64,000 nucleotides of DNA from NCBI RefSeq assembly GCF_009834515.1, contig NZ_CP019426.1:4329501-4393500 (forward strand), in the 5' to 3' direction. This document shows, piece by piece, positions 1-9,300 of the stretch. This stretch comes from Pseudomonas sp. R84. Lineage in GTDB: Bacteria; Pseudomonadota; Gammaproteobacteria; Pseudomonadales; Pseudomonadaceae. The notes beneath the pieces are model-generated. The model was given only the letters and a program-made list of their open reading frames with translations, had not been told where the DNA came from and did not search any database. The number at the start of each line of letters is the position of its first letter. Positions within the stretch are counted from its first letter, which is position 1. Position numbers and translations under genes: made by a program.

Positions 1-330
1 CCAGACATTCGTTATGCCTCCACCGATACTTTGGCAGCCGCAGCAGCTCAAGCCATCGCGGCAGACAAGTTGATCGTCTTCAAAGCCAAGGTTCCGGTTT
101 TCTCAGCCGGGTTCCCCACTCCGACTCGCATCGAAAAATGGCCGATAGCCGATCTCGGAGCGCGCGCAGAATCATTCGAAGCACAGAACCCTGGGCATTA
201 CATCATGGACAGCGCATCGGTGCAGATCATCCGCAGCGCTGGAATTTCGACCTGGCTGCTTGCCCCGGATAACTATATAGCCCTGTTTGATCCCGAGCAG
301 TGCGAGAGTGCCACGGAGATAGTGCTATGA
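1..330 (+). CDS. C-terminal part of an amino-acid-kinase-fold protein (cut by window start)
   Basis: The reading frame is already open at base 1 and runs 109 codons to a TGA at 328-330, so this is the 3' end of a longer gene. Two stretches resemble the C-terminal half of the amino-acid kinase superfamily (UMP kinase, aspartate kinase, molybdenum storage protein). One is an Asp-Thr-Leu-Ala-rich helix followed by ADKLIVFK. The other is HYIMDSASVQIIRSAGI, comparable to the Met-Asp-x-x-Ala region of UMP kinase that precedes the last beta strand. Its stop overlaps the start of the next gene (ATGA), so the two are translationally coupled and probably act together. The substrate cannot be inferred from the part seen. 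The fold assignment is an inference from motif resemblance only. Confidence 0.5.
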   Translation, partial: PDIRYASTDTLAAAAAQAIAADKLIVFKAKVPVFSAGFPTPTRIEKWPIADLGARAESFEAQNPGHYIMDSASVQIIRSAGISTWLLAPDNYIALFDPEQCESATEIVL

Positions 331-890
331 GTGTCTGGAGCGATACCGACATCCTCAACGGGCATAATGGTGAAGATTTGCAGATAGTTGACTTCAATCC
401 TGATTGTCTGCGCTCTTCCAGCTATCTGTTGCGCTTGCACGACCGAATGCTGGTTCGACAATCGACCGCTGTCACCATCGATAGCCGTTCGACTGACACC
501 GCCGCGTTATTCACCGAAGTCCAAATACCGCCAGAAGGGTATGTACTCGAGCCGGGGGTGCTTTACCTCGCCTCGTCCGTGGAAAGACTGCGGCTGGGGA
601 ACAACGTATGTGCCGAGATGGGTCTGTTGTCCTGCTATGCACGCATTGGCATGAATCTGAACTTTGGCTCCAACTTTATCGCCGCGACCTTCGGCGAGCG
701 CGAGCCCTCGAGATTGACACTCGAGATCATTAATCTGTCGCGAGATAACATTCGCCTGTATCCCGGTGTCAAGCTCTGTCACCTGCGTGTGCATCAGCAA
801 CGCTCCCCCAGCCGCACTACCTACTCAGGGATTTATGCAGCCGGGGAGCAGACACTACCGACAAACTTCAACCTCAAGCCAGCCCGCTAG
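327..890 (+). CDS. dCTP deaminase / dUTPase superfamily protein
   Basis: 187 aa, with an ATG that overlaps the upstream stop in an ATGA. The core matches the Dcd family: a Pro-Glu-Gly-Tyr-Val-Leu-Glu-Pro-Gly turn (about residues 69-77), then LASSVERLRL, an Ala-Arg-Ile-Gly motif, a Leu-Thr-Leu-Glu strand and RLYPGVKL. By comparison with E. coli Dcd, Ser102, Arg106 and Glu133 occupy the places of the catalytic Ser, Arg and Glu, although the Arg-Glu spacing is about four residues longer. The family deaminates dCTP or hydrolyses dUTP. Housekeeping Dcd normally stands alone. Coupling to an amino-acid-kinase-like gene suggests a dedicated nucleotide-modifying or natural-product role, which is inference. 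The fold call is fairly safe; the substrate is unknown. Confidence 0.75.
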   Translation: MSVWSDTDILNGHNGEDLQIVDFNPDCLRSSSYLLRLHDRMLVRQSTAVTIDSRSTDTAALFTEVQIPPEGYVLEPGVLYLASSVERLRLGNNVCAEMGLLSCYARIGMNLNFGSNFIAATFGEREPSRLTLEIINLSRDNIRLYPGVKLCHLRVHQQRSPSRTTYSGIYAAGEQTLPTNFNLKPAR

Positions 891-908
891 GTGCTGGCGG
901 CGGGCTAT

Positions 909-1883
909 CTAGATCCCGGCCAGCGCCAGATCCATCGCAAAGTAAGTGAAGATCAGATCCGCACCCGCGCGCTTGATCGCGCCGAGGCTTTCACGGACCA
1001 CGCGATCCTCATCGATCGCCCCGGCCTGTGCGCCGAACTTGATCATCGCGTACTCACCACTGACCTGATACGCCGCCAGCGGCAGGTTCGAGGCTTCGCG
1101 GATGTCGCGGATGATGTCGAGGTACGCGCCAGCCGGTTTGACCATCAGCGCGTCGGCACCTTCTTGCTCGTCGAGCAGTGATTCGCGCAAGGCTTCGCGG
1201 CGGTTCATCGGGTTCATCTGATAGCTTTTGCGGTCGCCTTTCAGCGCGCTGCCACCGGCTTCGCGGAACGGGCCGTACAGTGCCGAAGCAAATTTGGTCG
1301 AGTAGGCCATGATCGGAATCTGGGTGAAGCCGGCCGCGTCCAGTGCCTGGCGAATCGCCCGCACCTGACCGTCCATCGCCGCCGACGGCGCGATCACATC
1401 AGCACCGGCACGCGCCGCTGCCACGGCTTGTTTGCCGAGGTTGATCAGGGTCTGGTCATTGTCGACTTCATGGTTGTGCATCACGCCGCAGTGGCCGTGA
1501 TCGGTGTATTCGCAGAAGCAGGTGTCGGACATCACGATCATCTCCGGCACGGCATCCTTGGCAATGCGCGACATGCGCGAGACCAGACCGTCGTCGCGCC
1601 AGGTGTCGCTGCCGTTGCTGTCCAGATGGTGGGACACGCCGAAGGTCATCACCGACTTGACGCCGGCACGGGCATAACGCTCGATTTCGCTGGCCAGTTT
1701 GCGCTCGGGAATGCGCATCACCCCGGGCATGCTCTTGATCGGCACGAAGTCATCGATTTCTTCCTCGACGAAAATCGGCAGGACCAGATCGTTCAGGCTG
1801 AATTCGGTTTCCTGGAACAGGCTGCGCAGGCTCGCATTGCGGCGCAGACGGCGGGGACGTGCTTCGGGGAACTGACTGGACAT
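909..1883 (-). CDS. hemB: delta-aminolevulinic acid dehydratase (porphobilinogen synthase), zinc type
   Basis: 324 aa. It condenses two 5-aminolevulinate molecules to porphobilinogen in tetrapyrrole synthesis. The chosen ATG at 1883 has an AGGAAAGG ribosome site and fits the family start; an in-frame extension to 1973 lacks support. The Schiff-base lysines are visible: Lys197 in [12 protein letters not shown] and Lys249 in [12 protein letters not shown]. Residues 119-133 carry three cysteines (122, 124, 132), [14 protein letters not shown], the ligand set of zinc-dependent enzymes such as E. coli HemB. The usual Pseudomonas HemB, as remembered from P. aeruginosa, has an Asp-rich magnesium-type site here. 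This copy is therefore likely a second, E. coli-like paralogue. It stands alone between the Dcd-like gene and a REP element. Confidence 0.93.
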   Translation of the reverse strand: MSSQFPEARPRRLRRNASLRSLFQETEFSLNDLVLPIFVEEEIDDFVPIKSMPGVMRIPERKLASEIERYARAGVKSVMTFGVSHHLDSNGSDTWRDDGLVSRMSRIAKDAVPEMIVMSDTCFCEYTDHGHCGVMHNHEVDNDQTLINLGKQAVAAARAGADVIAPSAAMDGQVRAIRQALDAAGFTQIPIMAYSTKFASALYGPFREAGGSALKGDRKSYQMNPMNRREALRESLLDEQEGADALMVKPAGAYLDIIRDIREASNLPLAAYQVSGEYAMIKFGAQAGAIDEDRVVRESLGAIKRAGADLIFTYFAMDLALAGI

Positions 1884-2021
1884 GGGGGCCTTTCCTGAAA
1901 ACGGCAGATGAGACGAAAGTCGTAGGGGGCGAAGCTTATGCCTTGCGGGGGTTGGGGTACAAACCTGGATCAATCAAGAGTGCATTACTGGGGGTGTAAT
2001 AATCGCTGTGACACAACAAAT

Positions 2022-2114
2022 CCCCTGTAGGAGCTGCCGAAGGCTGCGATCTTTTGATCTTGCTTTTAAAAATCAACATCAAAAGGTCGCAGCCTTCGGC
2101 AGCTCCTACAGGGG
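2022..2114. repeat. REP-type long inverted repeat (GTAGGAGCTGCCGAAGGC family)
   Basis: Two arms of about 36 bases (CCCTGTAGGAGCTGCCGAAG... and its reverse complement) flank a short AT-rich loop. Together they form a long hairpin between the 3' end of the GST gene and the 5' side of hemB. The same unit recurs at 36821-36903, and single arms occur at 22551, 35875 and 52716. It could act as a shared 3' end structure. Confidence 0.9.
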
Positions 2115-2125
2115 GATGTGTGGTG

Positions 2126-2824
2126 TCAGGAAGGGATGGTCAGGCCGCGAATGACCGCCGGACGCGCGAGGAATCGCTCAAGCACCCGGGTGACATTCGG
2201 GAAGTTGCTGATGCCAACCAGATCACCGGCCTCGTAAAACCCGATCAAATTACGCACCCATGGGAACGTGGCGATATCGGCGATGGTGTAGCGCTCGCCC
2301 ATGATCCAGTCACGGCCCTCGAGCCGACCGTCGAGCACTTTGAGCAGACGTTTGCTTTCGTCGACATAACGATCACGCGGACGCTTGTCTTCGTAGTCCT
2401 TGCCGGCAAATTTGTTGAAGAAGCCGAGCTGGCCGAACATCGGGCCGATGCCGCCCATCTGGAACATCAACCACTGGATGGTTTCGTAACGCTGCGCGCC
2501 TTCCTGGGCGAGCAACTGGCCGCTTTTGTCGGCCAGGTAAATCAGGATCGCACCGGACTCGAACAGCGGCAGCGGCTTATCTTCGGGACCATGGGGATCG
2601 AGGATCGCCGGGATCTTGTTGTTCGGGTTCAGCGACAGGAACTCGGCGGACAGCTGATCATTGCTGTCGAAAGCAACCTTGTGCGGCTCGTACGGCAGGC
2701 CGATTTCTTCGAGCATGATCGAGACTTTGACGCCGTTGGGCGTCGGCAAGGAATAGAGCTGAATCCAGTCAGGGTACTGCGCCGGCCACTTCTGGGTGAT
2801 CGGGAACGCGGACAGATCGGTCAT
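2126..2824 (-). CDS. glutathione S-transferase family protein (YfcG/YghU-like, nu class)
   Basis: 232 aa from the ATG at 2824; a second in-frame ATG at 2833 is possible. The N-terminal thioredoxin-fold domain (about 30-115) has the LYSLPTPNGVKVSIMLEE segment. Its Thr and Asn match the residues that E. coli YfcG and YghU use, instead of Tyr, Ser or Cys, to hold glutathione. NPNNKIPA and LFESGAILIYLA are the cis-Pro and glutathione gamma-Glu binding segments. The C-terminal helical domain follows, with ERYTIADIATFPW. Nu-class enzymes act as disulfide-bond oxidoreductases with two glutathiones. The gene is monocistronic and shares the downstream REP hairpin with the hemB upstream region. The physiological substrate is unknown. 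Confidence 0.88.
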   Translation of the reverse strand: MTDLSAFPITQKWPAQYPDWIQLYSLPTPNGVKVSIMLEEIGLPYEPHKVAFDSNDQLSAEFLSLNPNNKIPAILDPHGPEDKPLPLFESGAILIYLADKSGQLLAQEGAQRYETIQWLMFQMGGIGPMFGQLGFFNKFAGKDYEDKRPRDRYVDESKRLLKVLDGRLEGRDWIMGERYTIADIATFPWVRNLIGFYEAGDLVGISNFPNVTRVLERFLARPAVIRGLTIPS

Positions 2825-3140
2825 GGGAAGCATCCAGTCACAAATTAAAGTCCTGAGCATAATCCAGGATCACACGCTCTAGCGCGGGTTCTTTTTGCCA
2901 GCGTCGTTGCACCTACTTAAATCCGCAACATCCTGTCGCTAACCTGCCACCAGGCCGCTAAACGGAGCCGTTAGAGTGCTGCGCACTCGGACGATCGAAC
3001 CAAACGGCCCTCAGGGGACTCTGAGCTATGCCTTTGTTGCAGAGGAAGCCGTTCATGACAGGGAAAACACCCGGTGCTGGGAGCCCGTGGTGTAAAGGTT
3101 TGTCAGCCTTAATTGAATCTGCTGAAGAACTTTCTATTTC

Positions 3141-3815
3141 ATGACGAACCTTATGCGATTCGCCAAACGCTTCAAACACCGTGCGTATGTGGCCCTGCCT
3201 TCCCTGCTGGCCGTCAGTGCGCTGTTTCTGTCGCTTGAGTCCAGCGAAAGCCGCGCGCAACCGGCGGATGGCACCCAGACCCTGGTGTTCCTGCGCCACG
3301 CAGAAAAACCCGAGGGCGGTCTCGGCCAGCTCAACTGCCAGGGCCTGAACCGCGCCATCGACCTGTCGACGCTGCTGCCGGAAAAATTCGGCAAGGCCGA
3401 TTACGTGTTCGCCGCCAACCCGACACGCAATGTCGAGGAAGGTGAGCTGGACAACTCCTACAGCTACATTCGCCCGCTGATGACCATCAGCCCTGCCGCG
3501 ATCAAGCTCGGTCTGCCGGTGAACATCGAGTTCTCGGCCAACGACACCAGCGATCTGGCCCGCGAGCTGCTGGAAGACAAGTATCACAACTCGACGATTT
3601 ACACCGCGTGGTCCCACGGCTATCTGCCGGAGTTGATCAACAAGGTGGCTGGCAAAGCGGTCGGCGAGAAACAGAACATCACTGAGGACTGGGCGGGCAA
3701 CGATTTTGACTCGCTGTATGTACTGACCCTGACCTGGCACAACGGCAAGGCCAGTCTGCAGAGCCACAGCTACAAGCAGGGGCTGGATCATGGCAAGGAA
3801 ACCTGCCCGACCTGA
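3141..3815 (+). CDS. histidine phosphatase family protein with N-terminal signal or anchor
   Basis: 224 aa. A basic N-terminus and hydrophobic stretch (about residues 15-32, ending near Arg-Ala-Gln) suggest export or a membrane anchor. The hallmark LVFLRHAEKP follows at about residues 48-57, the Arg-His-Ala variant of the Arg-His-Gly phosphohistidine motif. A second histidine lies in TAWSHGYLPEL. The branch is short and diverged, and the substrate (phosphosugar, phosphate ester or peptidoglycan-related) cannot be read from the sequence. The 280-base gap upstream contains no other gene that I recognise, and the start was chosen as the first ATG of the frame. A REP hairpin follows the stop. Confidence 0.8.
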   Translation: MTNLMRFAKRFKHRAYVALPSLLAVSALFLSLESSESRAQPADGTQTLVFLRHAEKPEGGLGQLNCQGLNRAIDLSTLLPEKFGKADYVFAANPTRNVEEGELDNSYSYIRPLMTISPAAIKLGLPVNIEFSANDTSDLARELLEDKYHNSTIYTAWSHGYLPELINKVAGKAVGEKQNITEDWAGNDFDSLYVLTLTWHNGKASLQSHSYKQGLDHGKETCPT

Positions 3816-3835
3816 TTCTTGTGTGGCCTGACCCG

Positions 3836-3920
3836 GCCCCTTCGCGAGCAGGCTCGCTCCCACATTGGATCTGCGTGAAATACAAATCCCCTGTGGGAGC
3901 GAGCCTGCTCGCGAAGAGGC
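3836..3920. repeat. REP pair (GTGGGAGCGAGCCTGCTCGCGAAG family)
   Basis: Head-to-head arms CTTCGCGAGCAGGCTCGCTC and its complement lie about 35 bases apart, between two convergent genes (phosphatase and selU). The same family occurs at 6148, 17063, 20742, 47690, 49082 and 53802. Confidence 0.92.
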
Positions 3921-3934
3921 CAGCCGCTACAAAC

Positions 3935-5038
3935 TCAACCTTTCTGGCTCAGCCGCTCACGCAAATACTCAAGCACCGCCCCACGCTCCCCGGCAAACTC
4001 GATCCGCCCGCCCTTCTTCTCGCGCTGAAACACATACATCGGGTCGTAATACTCACGCAGCAACCCTTCGATCCAGCCGCGATGCAAGTCCACCGCCCCG
4101 CTACGCCCCTGCGCCGCCAACGCGTCTTCCATCAAAATCAGCAAGCGTCGATGGCGCTCGCCACCCAAGCGCTTCTGCACGTTGTTGAGGCTTTCCAGCA
4201 GACGTTCAGAAAACAGCGTAAAGCCCTCCTCGCCATGCACCGTAGAGAACTCCGCCGACAGATCGACCACATAATCGCGCAGGATCCGCTCCACACGATC
4301 CTCAAAACTGTCTTCCAGCCAGACCATCGGGTACTGCTGCATGCCCTGATACAACGGCAGCGGCAAGGCGCAACTGCCGACCACCCGGCTCTCGTCCTCC
4401 AGCACAAACTGCGTGATACCCGCGTCGCGCTTCTTGAGAATGTCGATGGCCAGACGGTTTTCAAAGTCGATGTTCGACGGCTGCCCGGTGGCGCGCTTGC
4501 CGAAGCTGGAGCCGCGATGATTGGCGTGCCCTTCAAGGTCTAGGCCGTTTTGCAGTTGCACCAGCACTTCGGTCTTGCCGGTGCCGGTCATGCCGCCGAG
4601 CAGTACGAAATCACATTGCGCGATGGCCTGCTCAAGGGTGTCGATAAGGAAGTTGCGCATTGCCTTGTAGCCGCCGCCGACACGCGGATAGTCAATGCCG
4701 GCTTCGTCACGCAGCCACTGCTGGGTGATCTGCGAGCGCAGGCCACCACGAAAACAATAGAGATAACCGTCAGGATGGGCGCGGGCAAAATCGGCCCAAG
4801 CCTCGATACGCTCGGCTTTCACCGCGCCCGACACCAATTGATGGCCCAACTCGATGGCAGCCTGCTGACCGTGCTGTTTATAGCAGGTGCCGATCTTCTG
4901 CCGTTCGACGTCGTTCATCAGCGGCAGGTTGATCACACCGGGGAACGCGCCCTTGTGAAACTCGACCGGCGCGCGGGCATCCATCAGCGGCCGGTCGTTG
5001 AGGAAAATGTCTCGGTAGTCAGTGCAGTCGCGGAGCAT
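3935..5038 (-). CDS. mnmH: tRNA 2-selenouridine synthase (SelU / MnmH)
   Basis: 367 aa, close to the 364 of E. coli YbbB. It replaces sulfur with selenium at the wobble 2-thiouridine of tRNAs for Lys, Glu and Gln, using selenophosphate. The N-terminal rhodanese domain (about 1-125) carries the active Cys95 in [12 protein letters not shown]-loop domain follows with Walker [10 protein letters not shown] at 148-156. The ATG at 5038 overlaps the last base of the selD stop (TGATG). The preceding TTG codon is in frame, but the ATG is the natural start. Coupling to selD supplies the selenophosphate donor next to the enzyme that uses it. Confidence 0.96.
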   Translation of the reverse strand: MLRDCTDYRDIFLNDRPLMDARAPVEFHKGAFPGVINLPLMNDVERQKIGTCYKQHGQQAAIELGHQLVSGAVKAERIEAWADFARAHPDGYLYCFRGGLRSQITQQWLRDEAGIDYPRVGGGYKAMRNFLIDTLEQAIAQCDFVLLGGMTGTGKTEVLVQLQNGLDLEGHANHRGSSFGKRATGQPSNIDFENRLAIDILKKRDAGITQFVLEDESRVVGSCALPLPLYQGMQQYPMVWLEDSFEDRVERILRDYVVDLSAEFSTVHGEEGFTLFSERLLESLNNVQKRLGGERHRRLLILMEDALAAQGRSGAVDLHRGWIEGLLREYYDPMYVFQREKKGGRIEFAGERGAVLEYLRERLSQKG

Positions 5039-6072
5039 CAAATCACCTCGACTGCGTTCGTCTGTCGCTCAACCAGTTCGCCGATTGGCGCCAGGTTCAG
5101 ACCCAGTTCGGCGGCGACGGCGAGGAATTCTTCATTGCCTTCAGGCGTCACCGCGATCAACAGACCACCGCTGGTTTGTGGGTCGCAGAGCACGCGCTTA
5201 TGCAGCTCCTGCACGCGGCCGACCTTGCTGGCATAGCTGTCGAAATTACGCAGCGTACCGCCGGGCACACAGCCCTGATCGAGGTAGTACTCGACGCTGT
5301 CCAGACGCGGCACCCGGTCGTAGGCGATGCGCGCGGTGAGCTTGCTGCCATCGGCCATTTCCACCAGATGCCCGAGCAGACCAAAACCGGTGACGTCGGT
5401 CATCGCCGTAACGCCGGCGAGTTTGCCGAAGCGGCTGCCGGGTTTGTTCAAGGTGCACATCCAGTCGCGGGCCACGCCGACGTCGGCGGCGCGCAATTTG
5501 CCCTTTTTCTCGGCGGTGGTGAGGATGCCGATGCCCAGCGGTTTGGTCAGGTACAACAGGCAACCGGCGGTGGCGGTGTCGTTGCGCTTCATGTGGCGCT
5601 TCTCGACCAGACCGGTGACCGCGAGGCCGAAGATCGGCTCCGGCGCATCGATCGAATGCCCGCCCGCCAGTGGAATGCCCGCCGCGTCGCAAACCGCACG
5701 GCCACCGCGAATCACTTCACGCGCCACTTCCGGGGCCAGCACATTGACCGGCCAGCCGAGAATGGCGATCGCCATCAATGGATCACCGCCCATCGCATAG
5801 ATGTCGCTGATCGCGTTGGTCGCGGCGATGCGGCCGAAGTCGAACGGGTCATCGACGATCGGCATGAAAAAGTCCGTGGTCGAGACCACACCGCGCTCGG
5901 CATCGATCTCGTATACCGCCGCGTCATCCCGCGAGGCGTTGCCGACCCACAGTTTCGGATCAAGGTTCTGCGCACCGCTGCCGGCCAGAATCACTTCCAG
6001 CACCTGCGGGGAAATCTTGCAGCCGCAACCGGCGCCGTGGCTGTATTGGGTCAGACGAATCGGCTCGCTCAT
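5038..6072 (-). CDS. selD: selenide, water dikinase (selenophosphate synthetase)
   Basis: 344 aa. It makes selenophosphate, AMP and phosphate from selenide and ATP. The N-terminal loop [10 protein letters not shown] holds the conserved catalytic Cys16 and Lys19, followed by the PurM/AIRS-like ATP-binding domain with [18 protein letters not shown] and [13 protein letters not shown]. The active site is a normal cysteine (TGC), not a selenocysteine TGA. The gene precedes mnmH on the minus strand with a one-base stop/start overlap, so the two form an operon dedicated at least to selenouridine. No selA, selB or selenoprotein gene is seen in the window. Confidence 0.97.
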   Translation of the reverse strand: MSEPIRLTQYSHGAGCGCKISPQVLEVILAGSGAQNLDPKLWVGNASRDDAAVYEIDAERGVVSTTDFFMPIVDDPFDFGRIAATNAISDIYAMGGDPLMAIAILGWPVNVLAPEVAREVIRGGRAVCDAAGIPLAGGHSIDAPEPIFGLAVTGLVEKRHMKRNDTATAGCLLYLTKPLGIGILTTAEKKGKLRAADVGVARDWMCTLNKPGSRFGKLAGVTAMTDVTGFGLLGHLVEMADGSKLTARIAYDRVPRLDSVEYYLDQGCVPGGTLRNFDSYASKVGRVQELHKRVLCDPQTSGGLLIAVTPEGNEEFLAVAAELGLNLAPIGELVERQTNAVEVI

Positions 6073-6147
6073 GGGGGAGTCTCAGGCTGTTGATGGGGCG
6101 GATTCTAGCAGAGCACGGCCCAGCAGTTTTTTGCACTGACTGAGCGG

Positions 6148-6217
6148 CCCCTTCGCGAGTAGGCTCGCTCCCACATTTGCACCGCATTCCCCTGTGTGCG
6201 AGCCTGCTCGCGAAGGC
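6148..6217. repeat. REP pair (GCGAGCCTGCTCGCGAAG family, slightly degenerate)
   Basis: Arms CTTCGCGAGTAGGCTCGCTC (6151-6170) and GTGCGAGCCTGCTCGCGAAG (6196-6215) lie in opposite orientation upstream of selD. One arm carries substitutions relative to the family. Confidence 0.85.
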
Positions 6218-6264
6218 AATCGAACAGTCACCACACGCATCGGGTTGCCAAAGAATTTACAGGC

Positions 6265-6290
6265 AAAAAAAACCGCCCTTACGGGCGGCT
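6265..6290 (-). terminator. Rho-independent terminator of the giant autotransporter
   Basis: On the minus strand AGCCGCCCGTAAGGGCGGTTTTTTTT forms a 7-base GC stem with a short loop followed by eight U residues. It lies 20 bases after the autotransporter stop. Confidence 0.9.
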
Positions 6291-6310
6291 AAAAGTGCTT
6301 CGACCCTAAA

Positions 6311-9300
6311 TCAGAAGCCCAGGCTGAAGCTGATGGTCATCGCATGGTCATTGCTGTCGTTCGACAGTTGCCCCGAGTAGCCAACCCCGAGTTTGCCGGT
6401 CGGGCTGATCTGGAAGTCGACTCCCGCTTCAACAATCGCGCTGTCCTTGGCGATCGGCACGCCTTGGGTGCTGAACGACGCGCCGCCGTCGATGAAGGTC
6501 AGATCAGCGTCAGGCTTGGTGTCACCAAAGGCATGGCGCCAGCCGATGGCCGCGCGCGGGGTGAATTGCCCGCCGTTGGCCAGGGTGATGACTTTGCCGG
6601 CGCGTACACCGAGGGTCGAGAAGGTGATGTCTTGATCGGCATCCGCTTCCAGGCGCCCTACTCCGCCTTTCTCCTTGGCTTTGTCAGTGTCGTAGTTGAC
6701 GTAGGCGAGCCCTGCGAACGGCTCAAGGGCAATGCCGCCCGCGTCGATGGCGTAACCGACTTCACCGAACACCTGGGCGCTGCGTGCGTCGTAGTTGGCT
6801 TTCAGACGATCGTTGTAGCTGCCGACGCTGACGTTGCGTTTGGTTTCGATGTCGTGCCAGCTGTAAGCCGCGCCGAGGCGCACCGCCAGGGCATCGAACT
6901 GCGAGTTGAGGTACGCCGCCAGGTGGTAGCTTTCGACGGTGGCATCCGAGCGACGATCATGCGCATCGAGATCGCTGCGGGTGTAACCGGCGGCCATACC
7001 CACGCGCCACTGGTCATCGAGTTGCTTGTCGGTGCCGAGCATGAAGCCGCTGAGGTTGCGATCAAGTTTCGCCGCATTGCTGTCGCCATCCGACTCGCCC
7101 CAGGCGCCGAGTGCCCGCGCCCAGCCGACCATTTCGCCGTGGCAACCGTTGCTGCTCAATTGGTTGTCACTTGGCGCCAGGGCTCGGCGTGGATCATCCG
7201 CCGCGCTGCATGACGGTTGGCGCATGCGATCGTTGACCGCGTCACGCACATAACGCGAATCCTCGAGGATCGCACTGGCGGTGCTGGCGTGGATCTCACC
7301 CGACAGACTGTCGAAGGCATTACGCGCACCGGCGACACTGAGGTTGACGATCTCGTTCTGCAACGCCGCGCCCGCCGGGCCGTTGTTCGACAGCGCGGTG
7401 GCGGTTCGGAACTGGTTGCCGGTGGCAGCGACATCGGCGAAGGAATTGCCGTTGCGGCTGACCACCAGGTTCACCGCATTAGCGTCATACACCAGCGCGC
7501 TGTTAAGGAACGCGTATTGCGGCAGGTCCGCAGCGCTGAAGGTGCCGTTCACGCCACCGCCCGCCGTGATCAGCGAATACATGGTGTTGCCGGTGAACGG
7601 TGCCAGCGAATTGACTTGCAAGGCGCCGCCCAACGCCGCGGTGCCCCCGACTGCCAATGGTGTTGCGGTTGGCGAGCTGACCGTCAGTGCCAGCACACCG
7701 TCGGATGCGTTGGTCAGGTTACCGGCCACGCTCAGGGTTCCAGCCTCGGCGCCAGAAGCCACCACACCGTGGTTGACCACCGAGCCGACGCTGCCGTTAC
7801 CGCTCAACCCCGCCCCATTGGCCACGGTGACTTGCCCGCCCAGCGAAGCCCGCGCCGCACGGCTGCCGACTTGCAGCACGCCTTGATCGACCGCGACCGT
7901 GCCGCTGAAGGGGTTATCACCGGCCAACAGCAAGGTGCCAGTACCGCTTTTGAGCATCGCGCCAAGTCCGCTCAGCGATCCGTTGAACAGACCATTGACG
8001 TTCTGTTGGAACACCAGCGAAGCGTTGTTGAGAATGTTGCCCTGCAAGCTGGTGGTATTACCGATCAACGTACCGCCGCTGACGGTGGTGCCTCCGCTGT
8101 AAGTGTTGGCGCCGCTCAATACCAACGTGCCGGAATCAAGTTTCTCGATGCCGCCCGTGCCCACCAGTGGCGTAGAGATTTCCGCACTCCCACCGGCATT
8201 GACCCGCACTGGCGCGAGGCTGCCGTCCGTGCCGTTGACCGGCGTCAGCGTACCGCCAGCCCCCGGAACCAGGCTATAGCCGCCGGAGAGAAATTGCAGA
8301 CCGGTAAAGTTCTGATTGCCCTGCACGGTCACCGTACCGGCCTGGCCACCGAACACCGCGAACTGACCATTTGAAGCCAAGGCCTGGGTACCGCTCGGAT
8401 CGGTCCAGTTAGTGCCTGGGCCCCATACACCGCTACCGCCGCCGATGCTGCCATCGGGATTGGTGGTGCCACCGTTCCAGAACTGCACCTCACCCGGCGT
8501 GCCTTGCACCAGCAGATTGATCTGATTGGCGATGGCGGTTTGCAGGGTCAGATTGGCCGCCGACACCGGCAGGCTGCCATACACCAGACCGTTGTCGGTG
8601 AGGCTGCCGCCGTAGCTGAACAGTTGATAAACCCCAGTGCCGAAACCGCCGGCGTTGCTGATGTTCAGCGTACCGTCGAGGGTCAGGTTGCCGGCGACGT
8701 TGACCACGGTGGTCGAACTGGCCGCCGAGCCGAGACTGAAGTCCAGATTGGTTCCCGAGGACAACGCCAGCGAACCGACCGACAACGGCGTCGCCGTGCC
8801 ACCGCCAGCCAGCGTCGCACCGCTGGCCAGTTGCACGGCGCCGCCGAGTTGGCCGCCACCGCCGATGCTCGCGCCGCTGGCAACGTTGACGCTGGCGCTG
8901 TTGAGCACACCGTTGACGATCAGGTTGCCAGCCTGCACCGAGGTGTTGCCGGTGAAGGTGTTGTTGCCGGCCAGCAGAAGCTCACCGGTGCCGGCTTTGT
9001 TCAGCGTACCGGCGCCGGTGAGGTTGCCGGTGTAGCTGCCGTCAGCGTTCTGCTCGAAGGTCAGCGTTGCGTTGTTGACGATCGCCCCTTGCAGGCTGCT
9101 GGTGTCACCGCGCGTCGTGCCGCCGTTCAGTGTGGTGCCGCCGCTGTAGGTGTTGGCGCCACTGAGGACGAGATCGCCGCTACCGTTTTTCAGCAGACTG
9201 CCGGTGCCGGTCACCGCACCGATCAACGTGGTGTTCTGATTACCGGCCAGGGTCAGTTGAGCGCCAAGGTTGACGGCGTTGGCCAGTTGCAGCGCCGAGG

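Noticed and set aside
2054-2848. A plus-strand frame of 264 codons over the GST gene and other long shadows (for example 23247-24623 and 49650-51653)
   Set aside because: Each lies on the opposite strand of a gene with recognised motifs, begins inside REP or coding sequence, and has no ribosome site or domain.
5038-6072. Selenocysteine (TGA) in SelD
   Set aside because: The active position is encoded as TGC cysteine and the frame has no internal TGA.
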